Source of the DNA: Mycoplasmopsis mustelae
GTDB lineage: Bacteria > Bacillota_I > Bacilli_A > Mycoplasmatales > Metamycoplasmataceae
NCBI RefSeq assembly: GCF_004365095.1
Contig: NZ_SOCN01000001.1
Span: 484,661-548,660, forward strand
Reading direction: 5' to 3'
DNA length: 64,000 nt
The position numbers and the translations under genes were made by a program. Positions 1 to 9,983 of this stretch are shown here, in pieces. Numbering within the stretch: the first letter of the stretch is position 1; every line of letters begins with the position of its first letter. Below the pieces are notes generated by a model. That model was not told the origin of the DNA, searched no databases, and was given only the letters and a program-made list of their open reading frames with translations.

Positions 1-1510
1 GATTTTGGGTATATTGTTGTCCATTTCTATTATATTGATTTTCTGCTTGTCAAAAATTAAGAATAAAATTATCAGGCTTTATATTAATAGAAATTTCAGA
101 ATTGATATTAGCTATCTTTTGATCATCAAAATCAGGAATGATTAGTTTTTGTGAAATTCTAGGATTACCTCAATTTTTTTGTAATATATCGCTTACATGT
201 CTATTGGTAATAAAATAATACCTTTGATCATTTGGATCGCTTGGTTTTACTTTTGCAATCATTGTAGATGTTCCACCACCTAGAACAAATACCCGTTTTT
301 TTATATTATCAAATAATTCTCTTTTTTGATTAGTTAGAACACGTTGTGCGCTATATACTTTGTTATTTGAATCATAAGCTCTTTCGTTAGTTGATAATTT
401 TGCATGTAAATCATCTGTTAAATAATTTTCAGATAATGAAAATAATCTATCATCATTTTGATTTGCTAAATAAGTAATTTCGGTGATTGTATTAAATTTA
501 TCAAACAGATCTTGATTTACATCATTAAAACTAAAGTGTTTTTGATTGTCCTTGTGTGATAAAACAAGCCTAATTGTATTATTTTCTAAAAAGACATCAT
601 AGTTATAATTTTGGTCTTTGAATCGGTGTTTTTTGTTATCTATTAAATCGTCTAAATCAACATCAATTACAATTGGTTGATTTTGAAATTGATTAAAAAA
701 TCTATTTAAAATTTTTTGTAAAGTAAATCTAATTTTTCTGTTGTGGTAAGGTTTATCTAAAAAATTAGTTATTTCCTTTTTAAAAATTAATTGACCATTT
801 TCAATGGTTAATTCGTCATTTGAAATATGAGATAACATAATTTGATGTTTTAAAACTAACATTTCATTATTATCTTTAAAATAAACCTGTAAATCGGGAA
901 TTTTAGCAAATACAGAGTTTCTTTCGATAAAATTTGGCGTAAATCATTTTGGCAGATCTATGTATTGATTACCTTTATTTACAATAAATGAAAGAACCTT
1001 ATTCATTTCGTTTCTAAAATATAAATTCATTAAAGAGATATTATTTGGTGTTTTTGACAAAACAACATTTTTTGGAAATTCTGTTTTGTCAAAAAGAAGT
1101 TTTGGATTTTTTAAATCCCCTTGAGAACTTAATAAAGTCTTAATATTAATTTTTGTTAACTCTGGAAATTGATATTTTTCTGCTATTTTATTATCTTCTT
1201 TTTTGTGAATTCATTTTGCTTTTTCATCAATTTTGGTTTTTGGTTTTATGGTATGTATTTGTTCAATTTTAGTAATATTTGATTCTTTATCTGATGTTTT
1301 CATTTTTTTGGTTTGTTTTGGTGTTTTGAATTCATCAGGTTTTTGAGGTTCCTCGGGTTTTGAAACTTTGTTTACATCATTAACATTTTCTTTTTTAGAA
1401 ATTTCTAAATCATTGTTTTTTGAATTATTTTGCGTTGCTTGTTGGCACGAAATATATAACAGGGATGTACTAGATAGAGATAAATATAGTAATAATTTCT
1501 TTAATTTCAT
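1..1510 (-). CDS. DUF31-family (MIP-like) serine protease lipoprotein, 3' end outside window
   Basis: The gene starts at 1510 and runs off the left edge; about 500 residues are visible. Residues 1-22 form a lipoprotein signal ending in a lipobox (Tyr-Ile-Ser-Cys), then a charged Lys/Glu/Asn/Pro-rich linker to about residue 100. The globular part holds a GTSTMIAKV segment followed by FITNRHVSD, which looks like the glycine-rich strand and catalytic His of a chymotrypsin-fold protease. This pattern fits the mycoplasma DUF31 peptidases, which include the immunoglobulin protease MIP. The catalytic Ser would lie beyond position 1, so activity cannot be judged. Three TGA codons inside the visible part are read as Trp. 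It begins 2 bp after the PotD-like gene and is likely co-transcribed with it. No MIB (immunoglobulin-binding partner) gene is seen upstream, so MIP itself is less certain than the DUF31 family. Confidence 0.8.
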
Positions 1511-1512
1511 AA

Positions 1513-3372
1513 TTAACGCTTTGTTTTAAAATAAAAGTATGTATTAAGTTCGGAGTTTAATTTATCATTTACTCCACCTATTTTTTCGTGATTAATTGTT
1601 TTATCATTAAGGTCTATTTCATAGATTTTAATTACTTTTTGATCGTATGTATTATCATCGTTTATAAAATAATTTCGGAGAATTATTTTGTAATCTACAT
1701 TAGTTGTAGGGGTATATCCAATAAAATCAAAGTTAATTAAATTTAAGTATTTCTTGGATAAATATTCCTTAAAATTTTCGTTTGAAAAATCAATATGTGA
1801 GAGTGAAAAAGCAATTTTATTTATTACATTTTCTGTTTTTACTTCGTTAATATCTAAAATATTCATAAATGCATTTTTTAAAAGTTCGTTAGAAATAATT
1901 TTATTTTTCACAAAGATGTTGAATTTTTTTAGATCTGTATTATTTGGTTTATTTTCGATGGTAGTTTTATAAATCTTAATTAATTCGTTTTTTAAATTAT
2001 TAAAATAATCTGCATTTTTGTCGATAGTTTTGTTTTTATTTTTGCTAGCTAATTCTTGAAGTAATTCATCTCTAAATGCGTAGCTTAAATATGTATCATA
2101 TAAATTAATCATTGCAGTTTCAACACCATATGTTTGTCCGTCATTTAAATTGTTATATAGAGTTTTAGATAGCATGTTATAAAGTTGTTTTTCTGTTGGT
2201 TCAGATATTTTTTGAGCCACTACCAACCCGTCAACTAAAAGAATATTTTCGTTGAACTTAATAGATTGAATGGTTCCGTCTTCTATAGTTTTTTCTACTT
2301 TTATTTGTTTTCCAGTTACTTCATCTTCTTTAGTATAAAAAGCCTTAAAATTATTATCATCTGAATAATATGCATCTAATGCATCACCGTTATACATTAT
2401 TGCTGAATTTACATCATTTCGATTCATATCTAATAATGATGCAATAATTCCCTGCCCATCTGGGTTAAATGAAACTTTTTTACTAGAAGTAATTTTAGTA
2501 TCTGTTGACGAATTGATTAAATTTACAAAATTATTTATTTGTTGTTGATAGTTTTCTTCGCAGACATCACCCGTGTGTGTTGTTAAGGTATTATTTTTAT
2601 TAGGAAAATTGAATGAAGAACCATATAACATATTAGCACGAACAGCATCTGTTATAACTAGTTGATTATATCCTAATGAATTGGCGGTCCTGATTATATT
2701 GAAAAGTGAATTAGGTTTTAGGTATTTATCTATTGTGTTTCATCCATCTTTTTTTGAATATTCTTGAATAGTTTTTCTTAGATTTTTTTCCAAGATCTCG
2801 TTTGTAATTTCTTTTTGATCTTTTTGTTTTAAAGGATTATAAGCGAAAACGGCATCTTGGACGTAATAAGGTACAAAGTATTCTCATAGATGTCTATATG
2901 TTCCATCGTTTTCTTTTCCTAAATCTTTTAGTTCGTCGTCGTATGCACTTAAATGAGCAAAAACAACAGGAGTATAAATTTTTTGTAATGCTATTTTTAA
3001 GTCTGTTTCCGTTTTAATAGGTTCTTGTGGCATAAGAAGTTGATTAAAATTAATTTTTTTAATTAAACCTTTATGAATTAATGCTATTGCTTGAAAGTCA
3101 CTACCGATACCTGCGACTGCTTTATGGTTGCTTAATGCAATAGTAAATTCATTGATTTCGTTAAACTCTTTATATTCAAAATTTTCCGATAAAGCAGGTT
3201 CTACAGTTTCTTTTTCAATATATGATTTGTAATTATAAAATGCAGGTTTAAATTGATGTGTTGCTTTGTAAGAACTAATCGAAATAACAAAAATTCCAAT
3301 AAGTAAAAGTACTATAGAAATAGTAATTTTTTTAATGTTTTTAATACTAAAAAATTCTTTGATCTTTTCCAT
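1513..3372 (-). CDS. potD: PotD-like spermidine/putrescine substrate-binding protein (mycoplasma MG045 type)
   Basis: A 619-residue protein once TGA is read as Trp. Residues about 13-33 are a hydrophobic anchor with no Cys lipobox, so it is probably membrane-anchored with the rest outside. The first half carries periplasmic-binding-protein features of the PotD type: a GIGSDFQAIAL segment near a LIKKINF strand, a PYYVQDAVFAYNP stretch, and later a segment around SAIMYNGDA. The extra C-terminal 200 or so residues are usual for the enlarged mycoplasma proteins. PotD delivers polyamines to the PotABC importer. Here potABC lies at 55.4-58.3 kb, not next door, although mycoplasmas usually keep the four genes together. 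Start chosen at 3372, with AAAGAAG just upstream. Ancestry is fairly clear; substrate is inferred. Confidence 0.75.
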
Positions 3373-3460
3373 CTTCTTTGGTATGAAATCCTTTCAAATT
3401 AATGACTTAATTTTATATTTTATAAATTTTATTAGATTCAGAAAATATAAAAGAAAAAAA

Positions 3461-3489
3461 TAAAAAAAGTACGATTGCTCGTACTTTTT
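3461..3489 (-). terminator. rho-independent terminator of rnpB
   Basis: A 7-bp perfect stem (AGTACGA / TCGTACT) with a 4-nt loop is followed on the minus strand by a run of T, directly after the RNase P RNA 3' end. Confidence 0.85.
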
Positions 3490-3770
3490 GCATCATAAGC
3501 CGTGTTCTGTGCTTCATTTAAAACGAAGTGCTGATAATTTATCTAACATATAAAATGTTCCATTTTCTAATTCATTTCTTAGTTAATGGTTCCCCTACCA
3601 AATTTGGGTTTCTAGTTCGTGGAGTTTACCGCGTTTCACTACTCTCGTCTCTGTGGCACTAGTCGTCTAGGCTTAAACTTATTAGGTTTAACACGATCAC
3701 TACTAACATCGCAGTTAGTACTAGCACGGACTTTCCTCTACTATTTAGGATAGCAGCTATCAGCTGACGC
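3490..3770 (-). ncRNA. rnpB: RNase P RNA
   Basis: Catalytic RNA of RNase P, which matures tRNA 5' ends with the RnpA protein (encoded at 36003-36338). On the minus strand the conserved P4-region motif GAGGAAAGTCC follows the 5' end, and the matching 3' motif ACAGAACACGGCTTA lies near the other end. The 5' GCGTCA pairs with the 3' TGATGC to form helix P1, which sets both ends. The start at 3770 also lies exactly 7 nt after the last base of a TATAAT box. At about 281 nt it is short compared with typical bacterial RNAs (roughly 350-400 nt), which fits mollicute examples that have lost peripheral helices. Confidence 0.93.
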
Positions 3771-3776
3771 AAATAT

Positions 3777-3782
3777 ATTATA
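3777..3782 (-). promoter_or_regulatory. -10 box of rnpB promoter
   Basis: A perfect TATAAT on the minus strand; the predicted +1 is the G at 3770, the 5' end of helix P1. Confidence 0.75.
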
Positions 3783-4119
3783 AATTAAAACAGAAAAATA
3801 AAAAAATTTTATCAAATGTATCGAATAAAAATAACTTTTATATTGATGTTTATAGCAAAAAAGTTATTTTTATTTTTTATTTGTTTATACAAAAATATGT
3901 GTATTTTTATGAATAAATCACTTGAGATTTATAATTATTAAAAAATGTGTCTCGATTCCAAAAAAATTATTTTTTAAATAAAAATTTAATTTTATTCTAC
4001 ATTAAAACCAAAATCTTAATTTTATGTGTTTTTACTTTTTAACTATATTATAGTGATAAAAGTAATTTTTTTATTAAAATTTAGAATAATTTATGATTAA
4101 ACTTTTTTATAAAAAAAGA
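3783..4119. other. intergenic region with an isolated inverted repeat
   Basis: About 340 bp between the divergent rnpB and rpsT units, very A+T-rich, no coding sequence seen. It contains an inverted repeat at 3827-3871 (arms AAAAATAACTTTT and AAAAGTTATTTTT, loop about 19 nt). It resembles a terminator and the hairpin at 61415-61456, yet no gene ends next to it on either strand. Confidence 0.5.
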
Positions 4120-4125
4120 TATAAT
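4120..4125 (+). promoter_or_regulatory. -10 box of rpsT promoter
   Basis: TATAAT with predicted start near 4132, giving a leader of about 39 nt that carries the strong ribosome-binding site AAAAAGGGGGTC. Confidence 0.65.
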
Positions 4126-4170
4126 TTGAAAGATTTTTCAATTAAATTTAGAAAAAGGGGGTCATTTTAA

Positions 4171-4443
4171 ATGGCAAATATTAAATCTAAAATCAAAAGC
4201 ATCACAAAAATGGAGCAAGCTCGTCAAAAAAATGCAGCAATAAAATCTCGTGTAAAAAAAGCGATTCGTAAAGCAAGAGAAGCAATATTAGCAAAAGACG
4301 AAAAAGCTGCTTCATTAGTGGCAGAAGCACATAAAGTTATTGCTAAGGCAGTATCAAAAGGTGTTTTTCATGCTAATAAAGGTGCAAGAAAACATTCACG
4401 TTTAGATGTTTTTGTTAATAAATCTAAAAGTGAAGAAAAATAA
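4171..4443 (+). CDS. rpsT: 30S ribosomal protein S20
   Basis: A 90-residue, very Lys/Ala/Arg-rich protein of normal S20 length, beginning MANIKSKIK and containing the typical KGVFHANKGARKHSRL segment that binds 16S rRNA in the small subunit. It is a single-gene unit with its own promoter and a strong purine-rich ribosome-binding site 8 nt before the ATG. The product helps early 30S assembly. Confidence 0.95.
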   Translation: MANIKSKIKSITKMEQARQKNAAIKSRVKKAIRKAREAILAKDEKAASLVAEAHKVIAKAVSKGVFHANKGARKHSRLDVFVNKSKSEEK

Positions 4444-4582
4444 AGTTTTATAAACTTTATTAAAGCTTATGTTTAAAATTTTAAGCATGCATTAAATGCC
4501 TGCTTTTATTTTTGTATTTTTGCAAATTTTTAAAATTTAATACAATTATTAAAAGTTATTAAATATTTAAAAGAAGGTTATT

Positions 4583-6985
4583 ATGAAATTTCAAAAAAAG
4601 AAATGATCAAAGTTTGTTAAATTTTCAATGCTTGTTGCATCAACAACAGTTCTTTCTGCTACGGCTTGTAATTTATTAAGTCCAGAAAACGATAAAGATA
4701 AAAAAGAATCACCAATAATAATTAATAAAAACCCCGGCAAAACTCAACCATCGGTTTTACCCCCTGCTTCTGAAAAATATGGATCAAGACCTAATGAGGG
4801 CGAAAACTCTAATGGCAGTCAAAATAAAGAACCAACAAAACCCATTCCGAAAAATCCGAATACCTCACCAACTAAACCAAAACAACAAATGACGCCGGAT
4901 AAACCAAAGGAACCATCAAAACCAATTAATACAAACAAGCAAGTAGAAAATAAGTTCATGTTTGGCAACATTTTAAAAATTCAACCAAACGAAGTATATT
5001 TTGCTAAAAATTTAAGTCAATTAGAAAAAGATCAGGCATTAGCTGCGTATAATAAAACTTCGGTTATGGACATCAATGAAATTCCTGAAAAGAATGATAG
5101 GGGGCAATGATATTTAGAATATCGCGATCCTTTTACCAATATTTTATTTAGGGATTATAGTTATCATACAAATGAAGATGGAAGTCATAGATATATGTTA
5201 GGGCGCCACGGGTTAATCGATTTGGCACAAGAGTTTAAGAGAAAAGTTCCTTTTGGACCAGAAGTTTTTGATTTAGAGGCAATTAATGTAAATAATTTTA
5301 ATGTTATTGATGAAAAAGCTAATGGTTTATATATACCTAACATTAAAAACATTTATATAAACGGTTCGGCATTTGCTGAAAAAAACTTTAATTCATATCA
5401 AATTATAGGTGGGATAATGCCAACCTTATTTCATGAATATATGCATCATTGATCAAATTCATATCCAGAGGCAGTAGAAAATGGAATACAAGTATCAAAA
5501 AGTATAGCTGAACCAACATCGGAAAATCAAAAACGAGTAACTAAAATTTATTATAATCCAGGATTACAATTAAGTGATTCTAGCACTAATCAAACAAGCG
5601 GATTAGTACAATCTTGGGATTCTTATTTTGCAAACAATTTTTATAAGTTACTAAATTATGATGTCAATCAGTATGGTTATTTATCAGAAGATGATATTGC
5701 AATATTTGATCCATCGAGAGGTTTAAATTTTAATATACCACCATTAGAAGATGAAATTAATAACTTTTTATTTAAAAGACTAACTCCAAAGAAAATTTGA
5801 GAAATTGCAAATAACAAACCAAGACCACAAGAGTTAAGTCGCTTTGAAGAAAATACCCCACTTTATTACTCACCAGATCGCGCTTTTTCGCTTAGTTTAG
5901 GAAATTTGAGATATGTATATTCATTAACTGAATTATTACCTCGTGAATATACTAAATATGCTTATGAATCATATTTTCAAATTGATGATGAAAATCCTAC
6001 TGCAAAAGCGGCACCAGGACAGGCAACGATAACATGGTTTGGAACTACATACTATCGTAATGATCCGAATACCGGAAAAGTTTATTCAGTATTTTCACCT
6101 TCTGCAAATGCTGAAGACTGATCTAAGGTATATTTAAATAATTTTGATAGTAAAAGTCGTAGCGGAATGTTTTTGCGTGGTGATAGGCCTTTTGATGAAG
6201 AAAATTTTCCTGGCTTAATTGTAAATTCTACAATAATGCCTAATTCAGTGTTTGATATAAGTTCATATCGTTATGAAAACGATAAATATTTAGGGATAAA
6301 TTTTTGAGGACAACCTTCTTATGAATTAAGGGTGCACACATTACCTCCAGAAAAAACCCAAAACCGTTCGCAAGAATTTTACGATTTATTTTTAAATGCG
6401 ATGGGGTATGGAAAAACTATTAATCAAATTTTCTATCAAAGTTCATGAAAATGAGGACAAAATAAAGGCTCAGTAGATGTTGATGAAAGCAAAGCTAATA
6501 AGGTAAAATTTACTGGGTTTTTACCTGATAAAAAATATGATGGAATAGTTGTGACAAAACCAAATGGTGGAGGGTTCGAAAAAACCTACTTTAATTATTA
6601 TGATACTTTCTCGTTCTTTGGTCATAAAGAACTGGACGGGGGTGCAACTTTAATAAAAGATGAAAAGATTACTGATCGTCGCCAAAAACAACTTGAAAAT
6701 CGTATTTATCCAGGAACAAGTAGCAATGGCGAACTAAATAAAGATTATGTGTCTTATATCACTAAAGATTATGTAAATCTTTATGATAATAGCCAAGTAT
6801 TTTTATGAGAAGATAAAAACAAGGATAATCAAGTACAACCGGATGAATTAAATAGTAGCGACATTAGTCTTCCTGAGAATCGAAGCGTTACTAACAGCCG
6901 TGGTTGAAATATCGATGAAAAGGTATTTAGAAAATATGCTCTGAAATCTGAAAACGGAAAAGTTTTAGTTAAACGAGTGAACTAA
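4583..6985 (+). CDS. HExxH zinc metalloprotease lipoprotein (MYPU_1760-like)
   Basis: An 800-residue surface lipoprotein. The signal peptide ends in a lipobox LSATAC at residues 20-25, followed by about 100 residues of Pro/Lys/Asn/Thr-rich low-complexity linker. Residues 284-288 read HEYMH within LFHEYMHHW, a canonical HExxH zinc site; the third metal ligand is not assigned. Many internal TGA codons are Trp. Overall it resembles the large mycoplasma metalloproteases often labelled MYPU_1760 family, a name given from memory. A likely role is cleavage of host or surface proteins outside the cell, which is inference. The start at 4583 has AAGAAGG upstream and gives a proper signal peptide. The DUF402 gene starts 1 nt after its stop. 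Confidence 0.85.
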
Positions 6986-6986
6986 A

Positions 6987-7643
6987 ATGCAATGAGATTT
7001 TAAAAAGCTACAAATTGGAGCAATGGTTAATGTTCAAGCATATAAGCATGATGGATTTTTATATCGTCAATGAACTAATGCAAAAGTAATTTTTCATAAT
7101 AAAAAACATGTTGTATTAGCGCTACGTGGAACACGAGTTTTAGAATCACGAAATAGTGCTAAAGGTTGAAAATATAAAGATGATGCAATTTGGTTTTTGC
7201 CTAAAAGATCCCTTTATAATACTATTGTATTGCTAAAAAAAGGTGTTGGAAGTTTGTATTACACTAATATTGCTTCATATCCGATTTTTGAAGACAATAC
7301 TATAAAGTTTATTGATTATGATTTAGATTTAAAAAGTTATCCAAATAAAGACCTACAGATAGTAGATAAAGAAGAATTTAAAACTAATTCAAATAAATTT
7401 AATTATTCACATCGTCTTAAGGAAAAAATCTTCAATGAAATTACTGAAGTAGTTAATTTATATAACAATGAAGCGTATTTTTTTAATGAAGAAATTATCT
7501 TATATTATTTAAATATAATGCTCAAAGATAAATTAATAGATGAAAAAAATTATAATAGTTATTATCAAATGTATCATAAAAATTATAGTGAAGAGACCGA
7601 AATGATGATGCAGTTGCGTAATTTTAAGACTAAGAAATATTAA
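6987..7643 (+). CDS. DUF402 family protein, probable nucleotide phosphatase
   Basis: A 218-residue protein. The N-terminal half shows the DUF402 signature, including a LALRGTRVL strand and an AIWFLPK strand; the C-terminal 70 residues are acidic and helical. DUF402 proteins of Firmicutes (Ntdp) hydrolyse nucleoside tri- and diphosphates, so that is the best guess. The ATG begins 1 nt after the TAA of the metalloprotease gene, so the two are translated from one message, although no functional link is obvious. Three TGA codons near the start are Trp. A hairpin terminator follows at 7648-7671. Confidence 0.75.
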
Positions 7644-7647
7644 ATTA

Positions 7648-7671
7648 AAAGCAAGTCTTATGCTTGCTTTT
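7648..7671. terminator. bidirectional terminator between DUF402 and tsaC-like genes
   Basis: AAAAGCAAG / CTTGCTTTT stem with a 6-nt loop sits between convergent genes, with A runs on one side and T runs on the other. Confidence 0.8.
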
Positions 7672-8137
7672 AATAACGCTTGATTACTTTTTTGGTATCT
7701 AGATTGTAAATAGTGCTAGGTTGATTACTTCCGCTGCCGAAATTATAAATATGTTTGATTTCAGGAAAAACGCACGAAGCTTGTTTTAAAGAGATTGGTA
7801 ACTGACCGGAAATGTTTGCACTACTAACATACATTGGGCCATTTTTATTTAAAAATCTAAGTAATCCTGTTTGATTTGGCATTCTAAAACCTTGATTATT
7901 TATAATAATTGTAGCGGCGCCGGGCCACAATTGTTCTGCTAATTTTTCAGCATCTTGATTTCATTGTGAAAATTGTCTTGCTTGTGAAATAGAACCCACC
8001 AAAATAACTACTTTTTTATCATTTGGTCGTTTTTTTAAATGATAAATTGCATCTAAAACGTCATCATTAACAGGACCCCCTATACCTAAAACAGTATCTG
8101 TGGTAGTTATAAACATTGAATCATAAACTTTATCCAT
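7670..8137 (-). CDS. tsaC: Sua5/YciO/YrdC family, L-threonylcarbamoyladenylate synthase
   Basis: Makes threonylcarbamoyl-AMP from Thr, bicarbonate and ATP, the first step of t6A37 modification in ANN-decoding tRNAs. The 155-residue protein has the family landmarks in order: TTTDTVLGIGG near the N-terminus, a KKRP motif, a LWPGAAT segment, and the SSANISG motif. It is shorter than the roughly 200-residue YrdC proteins, as is common in mycoplasmas, and lacks the extra Sua5 domain. Start at 8137 with AAGGAT upstream. It converges on the DUF402 gene and diverges from mutM. Confidence 0.9.
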
Positions 8138-8198
8138 TTTAATCCTTATTTATCAATTTTATACTTTTAATACAATCGTTAAAATAAATGTTTTGTAA

Positions 8199-8204
8199 TA
8201 TAAT
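8199..8204 (+). promoter_or_regulatory. -10 box placing mutM +1 on its start codon
   Basis: TATAAT whose last T lies 7 nt before the A of the mutM ATG at 8211; no Shine-Dalgarno sequence lies between. The transcript is predicted to be leaderless. Confidence 0.7.
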
Positions 8205-8210
8205 TTTTAT

Positions 8211-9065
8211 ATGCCAGAATATCCAGAAGTCACAGTTGTACAAAGATCCTTAAACAAGTATGTACAAAATCAAATCATTTTAAAGGTCGAAATTAAAATA
8301 AGCAAATTAATCAAAAATATTGATTCTGATGGTTTTATTAATTTTTTAGTTAATAAAACCATCATAAATATAGAAAACTTCGGTAAGTTTTTAGTTTTTA
8401 ATCTTAATGATAAGAGTCGTTTGATCTCACATTTACGAATGTCGGGAAAATATTATATTAGACAACAAAATGATCCCTTATTATATGCATATAAGCATGA
8501 TTGTGTATATTTTTGGTTAAATGATATCGTGTTGGTTTATAATGATTCACGAATGTTTGGATCGTTTGAAGTAATTCCCGCAAGCGATCAAAGAAGTTTA
8601 TTTCAAATCAAACACTTAGGTCAGTTACCTGGTGATACAGATGTCGAAGCATTATATGCTAAATTACGCAATAAAACAATAAATATTAAGAAAGTATTGT
8701 TAGACCAATCATTAGTATTAGGAATCGGTAATATTTATGCTGATGAATGTTTACATTTAAGTAAAGTGTATCCAATGTCGCGAGCCAAAGATATTACAAA
8801 AGAAAAATTACGTGAAATTTTAAGTAATGCACAAAAAGTGATGGATGCTTCTATAGTAAAAGGTGGTAGTAGTGTGCATACCTATAGTGCAGTAAATGGA
8901 ATTAGTGGTAAATATCAAAATGATTTGTTAGTTTATGGACAAGACAAAAAAATGTGTAAGCAGTGTAACCAATCTCAAATAATTAAAGTTAAATTAGATT
9001 TTAAAGAAAATGGGCGTGGAACAAGTTTTTGTCCTCACTGTCAAAAGGATGTAGATGAAAAATAA
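8211..9065 (+). CDS. mutM: formamidopyrimidine-DNA glycosylase
   Basis: Base-excision repair enzyme that removes 8-oxoguanine and ring-opened purines and nicks the strand. The 284-residue protein starts MPEYPEV, so the catalytic N-terminal Pro and following Glu are present (the usual form is MPELPEV). It has the SHLRMSGKY loop with the conserved Lys and a complete C-terminal zinc finger, CKQC and CPHC. Length is normal. It overlaps the next gene by 11 bp, forming a unit with the nicotinamidase and Smr genes. The start is fixed by the N-terminal Pro and by the promoter spacing. Confidence 0.96.
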   Translation: MPEYPEVTVVQRSLNKYVQNQIILKVEIKISKLIKNIDSDGFINFLVNKTIINIENFGKFLVFNLNDKSRLISHLRMSGKYYIRQQNDPLLYAYKHDCVYFWLNDIVLVYNDSRMFGSFEVIPASDQRSLFQIKHLGQLPGDTDVEALYAKLRNKTINIKKVLLDQSLVLGIGNIYADECLHLSKVYPMSRAKDITKEKLREILSNAQKVMDASIVKGGSSVHTYSAVNGISGKYQNDLLVYGQDKKMCKQCNQSQIIKVKLDFKENGRGTSFCPHCQKDVDEK

Positions 9066-9594
9066 GAGATTAACTGTAGTAATTGATATGTTAAATGGTT
9101 TCTGTAAATTTGGACCATTAAGCAGTCAAAGAATTAACCGAATAATTCCGAATATTGTTGAAGTTTTAAATAAATCTGATGACATTTTATTTGTTTGTGA
9201 TGCTCATTCAATTGATGATTTAGAAATGAAACAATATCCGATACATTGTTTGAAAGACAGTTTAGAAGCAGAAGTGGTTGATGAGTTAAAACCATATCAA
9301 CGACAAAAAAACGCCAAAACTGTTTTAAAAAATACTACTAATGGTTTTTACGAAGTGCTTCCTAGTTATTGAGATCAATATGACGAATTTGAATTTGTTG
9401 GATGTTGTACTGATATTTGTGTATTACAATTTGTAATGAATTTAAAAATTTGATTTAATAAAATTGGGAGTAAAAAACCAATTTATGTAATACAAAAATG
9501 TGTTGAAACTTTTGATTCACCAACCCATAATGGTGATGAGATGCATAAATTAGCATTACAATTGATGCAAGAAGCCGGAGTGGAAATTGTTTAA
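9055..9594 (+). CDS. cysteine hydrolase, nicotinamidase/isochorismatase family
   Basis: A 179-residue protein of the isochorismatase fold. Asp in the N-terminal VIDML strand and Cys122 in the CCTDICV motif fit the family's catalytic Asp and Cys; a metal-binding region of nicotinamidases may be the DAHSIDD segment. Nicotinamidase converts nicotinamide to nicotinate for NAD salvage, plausible in an organism without de novo NAD synthesis, but the exact substrate is not shown. The start overlaps the mutM end by 11 bp and its end overlaps the Smr gene start by 8 bp. Confidence 0.82.
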
Positions 9595-9958
9595 TAAAGA
9601 ATTAGACTTACATGGTTTACATTCAGAAGAAGCGATTGCAAAAATTTCAACTGCAATGATAGATTTAGAGAGTTCACTTATTGATGCCCTATATGTTCAA
9701 ACTGGTATTGGTACTGGCGTCATGCAAGCGGTTTTAGAAGATTTTATTTTTAGGTATAATGCGACTAATGATTATAAAATTTCTTATGAAACTTTAAATA
9801 ATGGCGGGGTTTATAAATTAATCATTCATCGAAAAAAACATCAAAAAAGATTGTTTTGATTTTGTTCTAAAACTTATGAGGAAACACCAAATAATGTTGA
9901 AATAGTAAGTGATTTTGATGCAATGGTTGAAGATTTTAAGTATCAAAACAAAAAATAG
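9587..9958 (+). CDS. small Smr-domain protein
   Basis: A 123-residue protein that is mostly an Smr domain: the opening ELDLHGLHSEEA motif (LDLHGL box) and a TGIGTG box are present. Smr domains are DNA- or RNA-cleaving or binding modules, usually the C-terminal part of MutS2; here the domain stands alone. The start is a TTG at 9587 overlapping the nicotinamidase stop; no better ATG lies upstream in frame. Its C-terminal 30 residues are acidic. The role, perhaps DNA repair or ribosome rescue, is not determined. Confidence 0.82.
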
Positions 9959-9983
9959 CATGTAATTTGTGTGCTATTTTTTG
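9951..9983. terminator. bidirectional terminator
   Basis: AAAAAATAGCA / TGCTATTTTTT arms around an 11-nt loop between the convergent Smr and DUF2779-like genes. It overlaps both stop codons. Confidence 0.75.

Noticed and set aside
1754..1972. Plus-strand frame opposite the PotD-like gene
   Set aside because: It is a shadow of the coding minus strand with no ribosome-binding site.
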